Positions 11,801 through 24,992 of a stretch of 64,000 nt of DNA are shown here, one piece after another; position 1 is the first letter of the stretch, and each line of letters opens with the position of its first letter. The DNA is from Ophthalmolycus amberensis. Taxonomy: Eukaryota > Chordata > Actinopteri > Perciformes > Zoarcidae. The stretch is taken from assembly GCA_024529925.1 (NCBI GenBank), contig JAFEUB010000787.1, positions 2,847,001 through 2,911,000 of the forward strand, in the 5' to 3' direction. The notes under the pieces were generated by a model. The model was not told the origin of the DNA. It saw only the letters and a program-made list of their open reading frames with translations, and made no database searches. A program made the translations under genes and the position numbers.

Positions 11801-14800
11801 TTGTTGTTTCTATACCTGTGAAAGAAATGATTCTAAAAAGGGACTAAAAGTTCGTGGAAGGCTCGAAGAGACAATCACTATAAGATGTCTCTTCTCACAG
11901 CCTGCTATTTAATGAAGTACCAGGAGTGTGGCTGTAATCGGAGATATCCGTCTCTCCAGTTTCGAAAAGCATAGCAGTCTCACCATAGAAAACATTTTGG
12001 AGAGCTGTGTAGTGGAGCTGGAGAACATGGAAGGCATGATGAAGTTCAGGAGAGACATCAGCTCTAAGAGGTTGTTCTGTACAGGAGTTCCTGTCAGCAG
12101 CAAGCGATGCTCTGCCTACAGGGAGGGAGGGAGGGCGAGAGAGTGTGAGAGAGAGAGAAAGAGTGTGAGAGAGAGAGCTTACACGGTTAGGTGCAATACT
12201 TCCAGATAGGAAGAAAAATAATTATAAGAGATATGAAGAAACTACAGAAATCGGCGTGTGGTGGTGGAAGAAAATACATGAGACAATGTCGGTGAACTAA
12301 CGTTAATAGCCATGAGGTGGCGGTAGCGCAGAGAGTTCATGTTCTTCAGCATGTGACCTTCATCAAACACAGCATACTTCAGAGGCAGCTTACGGAAAAG
12401 GCTGCGGTCGCTATCGTTTCCGATGGCCATGTTGTACCTGTAAAACAAATCACACCAGCAAAACGGAATCAAACAAAAGCTTGTGTGTAGGCATTAGTGA
12501 CAAGTCGCTTCAGGCTCTTAATGCCCCCGTTAGTCACAAACACTCTGCAATCTGTCAAAACTGAAGCAGGCGGTGTGTGTTTGCTCACGTGGTCACGATG
12601 ACGTTGCAGTCAACGTCACCATTGAGGAGGTCGTGTCTGAGGTAGCGGCGGTCCTCCACATTTCCTGCGTAGAACATACGAGTACACACTATTCAAAACC
12701 ATGAAAAGGCCCTGAATAGAGCTGTGTACAGGCCGACAACAGCACAGCACAGCATCAGAACATATGCTTGATGACACTGAACACTCAAAAGGGTTACTTT
12801 GGTGTTTTTAAACCTAAACCTTATTCCACATGTTTTTAGTGTCTAGGGGCCACAGGCAGAGGAGGGGGACACTGGCAGTGTTCCTGTGGGTGTTTTATTT
12901 CCATAATGTTGTCAGATACACAATCTGAGTCTGTCACTTACTAAAACAAACTTTTAGGTAGACGCAACATTACAGTGACGCTGTGTAATTGCCCTCGCAG
13001 CTCGTTTCACGGTTAACAGTTATCTCTCAATACTGGACCGATATAAAAAATTGTCGTCTCCCTTCGTCACAAAAATGTGGGTAAAAAAAGGGTCCAGGTA
13101 GAAAAATATCAAAGTAACCCTTTAAGGTTCCTACATCAAGAACAGGGTTCAGGTTAGGAAAACTAAATGTGAGGTTTCAATGTGAAGAGAAGAAAAAGGA
13201 GTCGTACCACAATAGACGAGAATTTTGAGGGTTGGACACCACAGCTTCAGCTCTCTGACCCAGTTATCTGCAAGACACAATGAGCAGAAATCACAGATGA
13301 ATGTTTGATTTAGTATTCATATTACAAAGGAAAAATGAGCTACAACAAGTTCAACACACTTGAATACTGCAGTCAGACTGTAAATATGACTATTGAAAAT
13401 CATACTGACGCTCCGCTTTCTATGGTGCTGTATTGATGTGATGTATTGTGGTGCACAGCATGCACCACCAGAGGTCAATCTCCACTAGTGGAAAAGGCAG
13501 CGGAGCTGAGAAAGATGGCGACTGCGAGTGGTGCGGATAACGTTACAGGACTAGAAAAAAAATGCCTCTGCCACTTTTTGGGGGTATTTTGGGTTCAACC
13601 TTCTTCCAACAACAAAAGCAGTTTGTTATACACATGATTATATTCAACTGCCAGTCTGAATAAGCAGAAGGCTAAACTATTAACATGTTCTCTATAGTTT
13701 AGCCTTCAGCATGAGCGGTGAGCGCCTCACTGTGGTGAAAAAATAGATGCTGTTCAGGCCTAGTCTGAATAGCAAATTCAAGCAAATAGTTCATATACAC
13801 CAGAGAAACAGGCGAGGTGATAAGAGAATCTCTGTTATAGAAACCAATCATTACCCAATGTAGAGGCTGGGACAGTGATGAGGTGAGGACCGTGTATTCC
13901 TTTCTCGTAAAGCTCGGCCAGAAACGCGATAGCCTGGATAGTTTTCCCCAAACCCTGAGAGGAGGGAAGAAGAGAGAGAGACACAGACTCAGTCAGATAT
14001 CACACACAAAGATAAAGAAAGAGCCAGGTGGACAGACACAAAAAAAAAAAAGATTTGAACATCTGTGTTTCATATGATAAGTATAAACAGCAATAATCCA
14101 AACTTCGACAGCACAGCAGCTTTACTGAACCATACAAACCAAAGTTCACGCTTCTCTCACCGTCTTGGGGCTACGGCAACAATTCTAACTCTCTGCTGCT
14201 TGTACACTTCTTCTTTCTTCCATGTACTGTCTGTTTATTCACCTGCAGGATAGGATGGCTACATATCCACACAAAACCACCCGCTTTGATGGAGGCGCAG
14301 GAACACTCATCAAGTGGGGACTTAAACAAGCTGTAAGCGCCTGCTGTCCTGCTTGGCTTATTAAACGTTTTATTCGTTTTTGACTTTGGCCTTGTGCTCA
14401 ACACCTCATGAATGTTGGTGGTGAACCTCGTCACTTCCCACAGGTCACAGGTTTGGTGCCTTACCATTTCATCGGCGAGGATGCCACTGAGCTTGTGCTC
14501 ACTCAGAAGCAGCAGCCACTTTAGACCAATCAGCTGAAAGGATTTCAGCTGTAACCTGAAAGACAACAAATAACAGACTGAGAGAAAGAATTGGATCCTT
14601 CATTCATACTGTAGGTAACCAAGCGCTCACTGCTCCACCTAGGTAGCAAAACATCGATAAATGTATTTAGTGCCACGTTTACATTGTGTATTGTCAGAAA
14701 AAAAAAAAAAAGGACTTGGTACAGCAGCATGAATGAAAATGAGTGCGTCCATTGTGCGAGTGAAAAATGTTGATTCGTTGATACGCTGGCGGTCTAAATG

Positions 14801-15392
14801 GGGGGGGGGGGGGGGGGGGGGGTTACAAAATTGTTGGTTTGTATTCATTCAATCATTAAAGCCGTGGTCGTCGCAGACTGACCTGGCCGAGATCTGAACT
14901 CTACAGAGTGTGCACATTTCTAGTTACAGTATGTGTTAAAGTGCATTTCACTCACTGGCTGTTGAGTAGGCCGGGCTGTTTCATGGCCCTTGTGCCCCTC
15001 TCCATCACCTCGGTGACCTGTCTGACCATTTTAGAGGAAATGGTATTACATTTGGACATCAGCCCCAGGACGACCTTCCGCTCTTTGAGGACAACTCTGC
15101 AGCCGAGCAGTAGAGAGTCTGACAATCCATTGGCCTTAATGAAGACATCGACCTGAGGAGGAAAGAATATGGTTAGAATTCACACAGTATGTTGAGGACC
15201 GAGACAGACTCCATTGACTTCTTCTGCACAATCTATTAGTAGTGGAGTCATTGAAAGACAGTGGATAGGGACATGTTTGAGAATCACTGAATAACTTCAC
15301 AAACAGAACACAAACAGTTTTATTTGACAGAAAGGAATCACCTGCATGATGGCGATTTCATGTTTTTTTTGTCTTAATTGTTTACACACACA

Positions 15393-15438
<46 letters not shown>

Positions 15439-18400
15439 CTCTCACCAGGCTTTGCCAGCCATCAAAGGGCCTCAGTTCCACAATCTTCTGGGCCTTTTTA
15501 AAAGAGCACCCAGCGATTAGCGACAGCTCATCGATCGATGAATCCCGGAAGAAATTGAGCATCTCTCTCTTCAGATCAGTCATGCCGCCTTTAGAATCCA
15601 GCTCTTCGTCAGACTCCTCAAACTCACTGCTCACCGCTTCCTCGTCAACGTCATCTTCCTCCTCAGAACTGACATGTTCGTCTGAGGCACGCGCCTTCCT
15701 CTTTCTCTCTGCTGCCTGCTTCATAGCTATACTGGTCCCACTGGCAAATCTGGACAGCATCTGAGCAGTGGCGGAAGAGGAGGCTGGCTTGAGGGAGGAA
15801 GAGGTAGTCGTTTTCTTGACAGAAGAGGAGGAGGATACCGAGTCAGAACTTTTTGCAAGCCATGTAGACACAGTGGAAGTGCTACTTCTGATTTCTGCAC
15901 CTTCACTGTGGCCAGAGTCTGAATCGTCACTGTCCTTCGTATCGTTTGTAGCGTCCGTGTCATCTTTACTCTCCTCCTCTGTTTCACTAATTACTATGTG
16001 GTCCTGTTCATTTCTCCTGCTTTTACTGGCTCTGTGATCTTTGTGGTGCTTCAACTTCCTGTGGATCTGGCTTGACTTGTCTTTACTCTTCGATTTATTT
16101 TCTTCTGTGTCACGTGAGCTGACACTGGTATCATCTGACAACAGAAAAAAAGAAAAACAACTTGAGCCCGAGTCTGTGTCAGAATCAGTTAAGAACACAC
16201 ATACATGAGGTCAGCGAAAAGATGGCTCGATTCAGTTGACGGTCTGTTGCGTTTGTACTTGGGTCTGAGAACATTTGTAGAACCAGCAGAGCATCCGCAA
16301 CATTCCAGTCGTGTTCCTGCAGCATCAGCCTCAGCTCCTGCAACAAGACAGACATCAGCAAGAGTCAGAACTAAAATACAGGAAGCACTGTGACCAGAAA
16401 CAGCCTTGCAAAAATAGACAACTTTTTCTCTTCTCATTGTGGCTGTGAAGACATTTTTTTGGTTGAGGAATCATTTCAAGTTCATGAGGGCCCTGAACAC
16501 ATTTTTGCTCTTTTATTTTCTCATAGCAGCCGGTAAACAAGGCTCAACACTGATCGGAAATATAATTCCAACCGTCTTGTTGTCCGTGTAAACGGACCGT
16601 GATTATCACTGGACAAATACACGACTTGGGACATCATTGGTTTTTGCTTTAAACAGTTCTGATGAATTTAGGAAATGAGCTTAGTTATACAATTGATTAT
16701 TTTTAGGAAAATATTAAATGGAAATATGGCTTAAGTGCCGCATGATTTGGCATAAAACTTAAAGAGAGCTGAGGGTGCTCAAGAGTTTTTTGAAGCTGCA
16801 AGGCTTCTGGTGCTGGACTCGTGTAACATCACATTATACTGTATCATGTGAAATCACAAACACAGTGTCGTGTTATCAGAGTATAAACAGTTTGAGAGGG
16901 TAGAATCAGATTAGACTTAAAATGAATGTCAAATGGATTCATGCGTTACAGACAGGGACAAGTGTCTGTGCGTCCTCACCTCCTTGTCCTGGTCAGGAAA
17001 CTTTTTCTGTAGTCTTCGGACCATGCCTTCCTGCTTCTCCCAGCTTGGCTCGCCGTCGTCCTCAACAGAAACCTTTTGGTTTTAAGACAAGCGAGGTGAA
17101 TACAAAGCTGAGGGGAACACCTTACCACTTAAATTAAATCAAAACTTACTGAGATTTGCAATTGGTATTAAAGGGAAAGCCTTTGTTTTTGGGACATAAA
17201 GGAGAAACAAACCCAACAGTAGCATGTGTGCAGTGTAGGATGAGTGTAAAAGCTACAGTACGTTAAAGTGTAAAGATGTAAGACGCCGAATTGCAGTACA
17301 AACACTTAAAATGGCTTTAGCTGTACTCTGAGCTAAAACGTCAGGCTCTTGAACATATGTACCGGTACATGTTAAGCCATTGTTTTAAACCATGACGTTA
17401 TCATTAGTAATCTCACCACTGTTGTCTTGGTCCTCTTGGTTTGAACCTCACCGCTGTACTTAGAGCTGCTGGATCCGTCATGCTTCCTCTTCCTGCCCTG
17501 GTCTGGGGCTGAGAAGACAAAAGACAGTGCGGTCAAAGGGAGCCAACTAGGTAGGTATGAATCTTTAATTCACAGCACTGGGCTTTTGCTGCAACATTTT
17601 CCCATATTTGAATCAAATTATTAAATTCGTTAATAATTTCTTGCTAGTTTTGAATTTGCTTCATGGTACCGAGAATGAGCCGAAGATGATTGAACACGTT
17701 ATAAACACAAAAAAAGAAAACTTTTCTCTGATTATAAACTAAGCTAATGTGCTAATAACAAAGTTACTATTTACCTTCTTTATCACCAAACTTTAAAAGG
17801 CATGCAGCAACAGCACCTTCCGTTGTGCTTGTGCTCCCAATGACCTGGAAATGGAACAAAACAAAATGCTTTAAACAGAGAAAAACAGGAGATTTAAAAG
17901 GGATTGTGTTTTATGAACAGTGTCCAGATTATAGCTGGCTGTTAGATCAATTAAATACTTAATCATGATAACATGTGAGCCTAAAGTCAATGTATAATCA
18001 TGTCAGTAACATCAATCAAGATAGTTTTGACTAACGGATCGTGCAAGCTGTCTTGGGATTTCCATGCTAAAGTGTTCTACGGTGAGAAGTTGCAACGCCT
18101 GTTATCTCGACTCACTTCCAGCACCTCCGTCCTCGTCAACTGAGGAAACATCTCCAGTATTGTGTTCATTTTCTCATCCATTTCGTCGTCGTCGTCGTCG
18201 TCGTCATCTGTGTGACCCAATGCCACGTTTTTGGATGACTTCCCTGTGGGATACCTGGAGGAGACACACAACAATATTGTCAAGCAGTGTGATTCAGCAT
18301 GAATGTGAAAAATGTTTTTCTTTCAGTTTACACTTACTTGGACTTGCTGGTTAATGCTGTTTTGGCATTTGTTTCAGAGAGGAGCTCATCTTCCTCCAAG

Positions 18401-19375
18401 TCTATTGTAATGACTTCCTCAAAAACCACTCCTCGGGCATGGGACTTTGGTGTGGCTTTGACCGGTTTCATTTGAGCTGGACAGCAAAATGTTAAAAACA
18501 AGTTAGCTGATGCATTCGCTGCAGTATCAGATGCAAGATGAGGGGAATGCATTTCAAAATGTGTTCATACGAGTATGCCGTCTTGTCATTTGCAAGGTTT
18601 GCAGCTACTTGGGTTAGGCTGGCATGTGTCGATGTCCTGCTGCTGTCATGACATATGAAAATATGTCCTCATCATGACATTCAAATACTGTAGACTTTAA
18701 GCGAGCCTTACTTACAATTTGAATGCAAGTGTCTATGTTACAAGTGGGGGCAAGGAGAGTGACAGCTGAGGATAATGACCAGAACTCTGGTAGGCTTTGG
18801 GATTGTGTATAAAATGCTAAGATGTGCCAGACACCTCTCTTTTTGACCTACTTGGACTACTTATAAACAACGTGTGTATATTATTCCTGATATTAAATGA
18901 TACAGAGTAGAGGTGACATTGTCTCAAAGCCTCAATGGCTATTTCTAAAATACCTTCACATTATTGACATTGACACGACACACTGACTTCAAAATGCTGT
19001 GATATTTGGATTAACCAATATTTCCCAGCTACAACAAAGGCACACAATCGCACTGTAGTGATTTAGAAGTTCAAATTACATCAGAAACTATGAGAGTTTT
19101 GGCTCCATGGGGGTCACCCAAATATTACTGTAGGAAATAGTAATTCTGACCTGCAGCAAAACACAGCATGTTGATAAAAACCCTGCTACTCAACTACTGC
19201 TAATGATAGCATACGTGACACATCTGGCTAACAGCATCATAAAATAGCTTAGCATCTGCTAGTTACCTGGCTTGTTCTCCTTCTCAGACTCTGGGCTTTT
19301 AGACCCGTTATCCTGGTCTAAATCTATTATCGTCGTTGCCTTCTTGTCAAAACGAAAACGGTCTAAGTTGAACAT
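8838..19375 (-). CDS. smarcad1: SMARCAD1 SNF2-family chromatin remodelling ATPase
   Basis: Nuclear Snf2-like helicase with CUE ubiquitin-binding motifs; the family acts in heterochromatin maintenance and DNA-end resection. 23 coding exons (high to low): 19375-19267, 18476-18338, 18254-18116, 17844-17775, 17508-17417, 17060-16980, 16337-16205, 16134-15446, 15152-14956, 14555-14465, 13954-13855, 13267-13208, 12664-12589, 12437-12302, 12115-11984, 11735-11640, 11373-11256, 11157-11042, 10628-10440, 10342-10224, 9895-9713, 9473-9367, 8899-8838. They total 3234 nt with no stop, i.e. 1077 residues (human 1026). The start MFNLDRFRFDK matches the family N-terminus. CUE1 about 111-149 (MFPQL), CUE2 about 194-234 (KKFPDQ), an acidic Ser-rich exon 255-484, ATPase motifs DEMGLGKT (about 578-585), DEGH (about 683-686), LTGTPVQN, then helicase-C with STRAGGLGINL and RCHRVGQTK. 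Ends KASLGL. Which teleost copy (a or b) is unresolved. Confidence 0.96.
15384..15435. repeat. (CA)n microsatellite beside the smarcad1 exon-8 donor
   Basis: About 25 CA units, broken once near the left end (ACAGACA). On the smarcad1 strand this reads as a TG run starting about 10 nt inside intron 8, immediately after the GTGAGAG donor at 15445. Confidence 0.95.
18182..18205 (-). repeat. smarcad1: Coding GAC/GAT trinucleotide run (poly-Asp) in smarcad1
   Basis: A run of GTC/GTCATC on the plus strand encodes eight consecutive Asp residues just before CUE1 (DEMDEKMNTIL). Such coding repeats are often length-polymorphic. It is in frame and does not disturb the CUE motif. Confidence 0.85.
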
Positions 19376-19830
19376 GTTAACAGTCTGTTCGTGTCTGACA
19401 GCGGCAGCCCTTTGTCTCTTTCTAGTCAGCAGTATCTTCTGTGTCCTGTCGCATGAAGCACAATGTTCCGCACACGGTTAGCCAATGAGACTACCTAGCT
19501 AACAAACGTCCGACGTTAGCATAGCAGACAGGGCAGCACTTCCTGAAAGACGGCGATTCTGAGCTGTGTCACTACTCGGTTTTTAACCGTGACAGTTTGA
19601 AATGGGTCGATTAATGACACACTGATTTAGTGTAAAAGGAGGTTGTGTAATCTGGGATCAAATTACGCTTTTGTATGTCGACTACAACCGGTTTCCCGCG
19701 AACTCCATCGGCCCTGGAGGATGCTATGCCGGTTCCACTTATTGGTCGGAGTGAGGGGTGAGCGGAAACGCACGGGTGAGTCAAGATAATACAGTGTAGC
19801 ATACTTCCGGTTTTGCTCAAATTCTGTTTT
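19376..19830 (-). promoter_or_regulatory. smarcad1: Probable smarcad1 promoter / 5' UTR region
   Basis: The 450 bp upstream of the smarcad1 ATG is richer in CG than its surroundings. It holds an ETS-type motif CCGGAAGT on the minus strand (19803-19810), a CCAAT box on the minus strand (ATTGG at 19741-19745) and no TATA box: typical of a housekeeping-type promoter. The transcription start is not defined from sequence alone. Confidence 0.4.
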
Positions 19831-20225
19831 ACAGGCTTAATAGTATAACGCGATACATTAATTGCTTTATTGTTCCCCCGAGGCCTCTCTTATTTACTTA
19901 CGATTGTAGTCTTGTCAATGAGATTTCATGGTCTCATGGTGTTACACTGTGCTCAACGGTGTATTCCACTAGCGGTGATAATAATGGAAAGGGAACTATC
20001 TTGTCAGTCGGTCCAACATCGCGTATGAAACTTTCTTGTACACAGTCAATGGATGAGAGGTTATACAAGAAGCTAAACACAGCTTGTTGGACTGGATAAA
20101 CTCCGATGAAACGTGACTTGTGGACATGAGTCATGCACAGTGCCTACACTGTTTTCTGAGAGTAAAGTGGCCTGTCTTGACCTGTCAAATCAGGGAAAAC
20201 AAAGGCTTTAACCTAATAACATTAG

Positions 20226-20275
20226 CAATGGCTGCATTCCATTTAGGTGTCAATGGCTGCATTCCATTTAGGTGT
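20226..20275. repeat. 25-bp perfect tandem duplication
   Basis: The unit CAATGGCTGCATTCC... (25 bp) occurs at 20226-20250 and again, identical, at 20251-20275. A recent slip duplication upstream of smarcad1. Confidence 0.9.
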
Positions 20276-21265
20276 GCCCGAAACTATAATAGTGATAGCA
20301 CACCGAATGGAATTCAGACATTTTCAATGTTATGTAGTTCCACCTGTTTGACAGGTCAGTTTTATGGGAAGTAAAGTAGAACGTTCTTCAACAAAGCTAC
20401 GGACTTCTTCCTTGTTATTTTACTCAAAATCAGCGCTGTTTCTGTGTGTTGTCCACTAGAAGCAACACTCGTGAGAGACTGTTATACATTTATTGATCAA
20501 AAGGGGGCAGCAAATACATATTCTCTAAGTTGGGATAAGGGTATGTGAAGAGGTCCATCTGCAAGTATTGAATACTGCCCCTTTGTAAGTTCTTCATCTG
20601 TGTGTGGGTGTGTTTTGGCTCTCGTTGAAGGACAAATACAGCTTTTACCGACAATACAACTATACTTTAATGCTGCGTCTGAGGTCCTTCTATTCTTCTA
20701 ATAACAAGCTCTTGTGCTGGGTCTCTGCATCTCATTGCAAGTTTAGTCACAAAATATTGATTGGAGTGGACTAGATGACAATATAGCAGGGCAGAAAAGA
20801 ATAGAACATGATTGTGATTATTATGATTAAGACAAGAACTAGACATGAAATTGAAGTCACTCCCACTTAATCTGGAAAAGGTCGAATGAGAGCTGTTCAA
20901 CGGCTATTTTAAGGTTTAAATGAAAGACTCAAATTAAATGTCTTCTTGAAAACAAAACAAAACAGCATCCTCACTCCGCCACGTGGTCTTGGCTCTCTTG
21001 TTGTCTGGCTTTCGGAAAGAGTTGCGCATGTCCACTGACACAGACACCAGACACCAGATTAGTCTGTCAAAGTTGATAAAAATTACAACATGTTCAAATG
21101 AATGGCATTTTTAATACAGGATCGCATTAAAGATAACATGTACATTTTTATTTTAAACAGACTCACAATAACGCGTTAATTCCCTCAGGAGCCACAATGG
21201 CATTGTATCTCTTGATGGTCAAAGTCAATGGCAGCTACCCCCCTTCCCTGCCACTCACTCACTCA

Positions 21266-21268
<3 letters not shown>

Positions 21269-21342
<74 letters not shown>
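21269..21342. repeat. (CA)n microsatellite
   Basis: About 37 uninterrupted CA units, preceded by a short (ACTC)n run. Confidence 0.97.
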
Positions 21343-21345
<3 letters not shown>

Positions 21346-22070
21346 CATATCTTCAGCCTCACTGTCTTGTACAATTTACTCCTCGTTTTTATTGAAAATT
21401 CACAAAATAAATAAAAAACAACAACAACAGTCTTTAGATTTAGGGTTTGGTGGCTGATCAAAAGGAAATATCAAACTATAATGTACATTTGAACACAATG
21501 TACAGTACATATCACACTGCTTGCATGAGATGAGCCCCCTATGCTGTCCTAAATCCCTCTTATGTACTTACACCTGGACTTTGCTCAGATACAGTGAATG
21601 TATTATGATGATGAGCTTGGGTCCTCTCATCAGAACACCAAAGCGCCATCGTGCCGCCTTACTGTCGCCCCCTACCATCGTCATGGAGACCATGTAAGTT
21701 AATGCGTGTGTGTGTGTGTGTGTGTGTCTGTGCTCTACCCCGGGCACAATAGGCAGACTGACACAGAGTCTGATAGGGGTCATGACCCCTCACAGCAGGA
21801 TGCTCAAACTGTGGCTCCTTGCCTTCTCCTGTCCTCCTGGTCAAGGTTTTTGTGTGTGCGTATGTATGTGCACGTCTTACATCTGCATTAGGATGCACAT
21901 TTTTTTTTTTTTGCCTTTGTTTTGTTTTCTCAGGGTTGTTGCATGTGTGTATGCTGACATGGATATCGATGTGAAACACACACACACACACCCACACAGA
22001 GAAGCAGGCGCACATGCAAAGAAATATAAATTACCAGGCAGTCTCAATACAGAGGCAAGTCATTAGCATG

Positions 22071-22094
22071 TACACACACACACACACACACTCA

Positions 22095-22139
<45 letters not shown>
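22071..22139. repeat. (CA)n microsatellite, interrupted
   Basis: CA units with two single-base interruptions (CTCACA and CATACA). Confidence 0.95.
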
Positions 22140-22140
<1 letters not shown>

Positions 22141-22326
22141 AGCAGTGATGAACACTGTTGATGTTTTAGTGGATGTTTTGGCTAGAGGTGATAACTGAGA
22201 TAAAAGCCTGAAATAATTTACACTGCAAAAGGGAAGCAGGTGGCGTGACACACTGCTGCTTTTGAAAACAAATGTTCAATTTAATGTCAACAGTCACATG
22301 AAATGCATGCAACCACATCAGTATGC

Positions 22327-22333
22327 ACACACA

Positions 22334-22370
<37 letters not shown>
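22327..22370. repeat. (CA)n microsatellite
   Basis: About 22 CA units with one early interruption (CAGACA). Confidence 0.95.
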
Positions 22371-22372
<2 letters not shown>

Positions 22373-22844
22373 GCACAGACAGATCCAGCGGGTTGGCGTT
22401 GAGCGTGCATACTGTATGTGTGAGTACTTCTCATACTATACTGTACATGCATGTAATATGCAAATATGTGTGTTCATTCTGCCTAACAGTTCTATATGAC
22501 ATGCCCGTGTCAAGTACATGTGTACGTGCATGCCTTGCATGAGTGTCTGCTTATGTGTGTGTTATTAAGGTTGACCCAACCACGGTGTCCCAGCGGACTC
22601 GTCACAAAGTCTGTCACCATCCAGTCACCATGGCGCCCAACTTGGCCGAGACCCGACGGCGGCAGGGAGCACCTTGTCACCGTGGTAACACGTCTGGGAT
22701 GTAACCACCCCCAGCCACCGAGAAATACACAGAGAGACAAACACACACAACCCCAAATGAAGGCTCTTTCTAAGGTCAGAGGACATTTCATCTTAAAAAA
22801 TAACTGATATGGTGAGAGGAGGTGAGAGACAGACAGAGAGCAGA

Positions 22845-22856
22845 GATGGATGGATG

Positions 22857-22928
<72 letters not shown>
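22845..22928. repeat. Compound (GGAT)n-(GATA)n-(TA)n microsatellite
   Basis: A run of GGAT passes into about seven GATA units and then about 20 TA units: a typical compound tract that has grown by successive slippage. Confidence 0.95.
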
Positions 22929-22931
<3 letters not shown>

Positions 22932-23756
22932 CAGCTGCAGGAGCTGTGTAAGTTTATTTTTATTTTTACAGATGTGGCGACTCTTTTCATCATTGCAATC
23001 TGTTGTAGCTGACAAAGTCAAGCTGAGCCCAACTGCTGTTCTCTGAACTGAAGGAGGGAACGACTAACTTCCACCAACCAACTTTCAAGCGTAAAGAAGT
23101 GAGTGTTTGATAATGATAGAGATAATAGAGATGTTTAGTGTAGTATCACTTTAATCACATGTCTTACCTCGCCACTTTCACTTTTGGCATACAATATCAT
23201 AACAGAACATAACTTAAGCCCAGCTTATGCATAGCCAATGCATGACTCATGATGAATTAATGGAAAAACTAGTATACGAACATGAACATCAGTTTATGTT
23301 CATTCATTCAGAATTAAATATACTTTAGATACATGTTGTTGACATTGCTGCACACTAGCTGAGTAGGCAAAACTATTGCAAGAACAATAGGATTTTACTT
23401 TTGGTGCGTAAAGTTGGCCGAAGTGATTGTGGCCTGTTCAATAGAGAGTTTGGGGCATGCAGCAATGTACCGCACATACACAGCAGTCGATAGAAGCAGC
23501 ACTATTTCCTTTGGATAGCTTCATAATTTGTACAGTTCCATGTCGATACCATCAAAACACCCTCAGATCCTCTTCCATATCTGCAGTCAGATAACTTATC
23601 AAACACTCATTTGACTTCTATTGTACCGCTTTTGTTTAGTCGTCACTCATGTAACCCCTTTCTCGCTCTCTGCAGGCAAAGAGAAACAGCAGCGGGGGAG
23701 AATTCCCATGTTGCTGGAGGTGATGCTGCGGAGAAGTCGAGACAACCCACCAATCA

Positions 23757-23886
23757 CAGACAGACAATGACTGATCCTCCTGCCTTACAGAACATCAGTC
23801 AAACTGAGCTTTGTTGGTGCAGCATTCCTCCGTATTGTCCTGCTGTTTGCACTCTTCATCAAACAATGTTAATTTCATCTTTGTCA
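23757..23886. repeat. Diverged duplicated noncoding segment, copy A
   Basis: This ~130-bp segment shares ordered blocks with copy B at 24144-24289: GACAATGAC-GATCC, ACAGAAC, GAGCTTTGTTGG, GCAT-CCT, ATTGTC, CAA-ATG and TCTTTGTCAT/TCTCTGTCAT. No reading frame is shared, so it looks noncoding. Confidence 0.6.
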
Positions 23887-24143
23887 TACATTTCTGTCAT
23901 GCATTCATATTTTGATGCTGTACACTGCTCATTTCATTTATCATGATATGGCGTTCTTAGCTATGATTGTGGATTATTATTATTACAATCGTGGCAGAAA
24001 GGAAAAAAACCGTTTGGTGTAACTAAGAGGTTGCCCTTTGTTATCCAGTCTTTTCTATATGGCAGCAGAGATCAGTGGCCGCAGTCAACTTTGTTGAGTC
24101 TGTCACATTATCACAGTGTTTTAATTAAACAGAAGGAGACGTG

Positions 24144-24289
24144 CAGAAAGACAGGAGGACAATGACCGATCCCCAGGCTGCCTAACAGAACGTTGTTCAG
24201 ACAGAGCTTTGTTGGCTCTGCATGCCTTTGCATTGTCTCCCTGTCTCCAAAGTGTTTGAGCCAAATGATGCCAATTATGTCTCTGTCAT
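24144..24289. repeat. Diverged duplicated noncoding segment, copy B
   Basis: Partner of 23757-23886, about 390 bp away in direct orientation. The shared blocks keep order and spacing with small indels, as expected for an old tandem duplication. Confidence 0.6.
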
Positions 24290-24902
24290 TTAGACATATA
24301 ATATTATGAGCTATATGATTCATTATTCTACTTCGTCAGGAAGGTTTGTAACATATATATATATAATTAAAAGTGCCAAGCAGCAGTTTGGATTGCTTGG
24401 TGTAATCATGCTCAAAATATGGAGAGTCAAGATATCTACAACTACAAAATGACTCCCATGTTCACTCTCACTTTCATTCATTTCTAATCGTCTTCATTCC
24501 AGTTTAGACTGGCCTTGAGATGTAGAAATGCCCGACAAACATGAAGGTAATGGCTGCTTTGAATTTGACTGAAAATTGAATTTTCAGAGTTTCAAAAGCA
24601 AATTTGAAACACAGGCAAACATATTGCAATATTTGGCTTTGATCACTGCAGACAAACTTAGTTAGTTGTTCACCAATTGGAAAGTATTACTATTTGTCTG
24701 AAATAGTCTCATTTTTGCGAATAGCAAAGCTATCTGGATATCACAGTGAATATACCGACATGTCATCATATTTGACAGCAGTTTGTGAGAGTTTGCAATT
24801 AAGGTACATACACATTTATTGGGGGGGCCACTTCCAGTTTAATAATTGCATATGGAGATAACACAAAATGTGCATCTCTACTCATTTACAAAGTTAATGT
24901 CT

Positions 24903-24992
24903 GAAGAGAAGAGAAGAGAAGAGAAGAGAAGAGAAGAGAAGAGAAGAGAAGAGAAGAGAAGAGAAGAGAAGAGAAGAGAAGAGAAGAGAAGA
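24903..24992. repeat. (GAAGA)n pentanucleotide minisatellite
   Basis: About 18 perfect copies of a GAAGA pentamer; pure purine strand. Confidence 0.97.
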
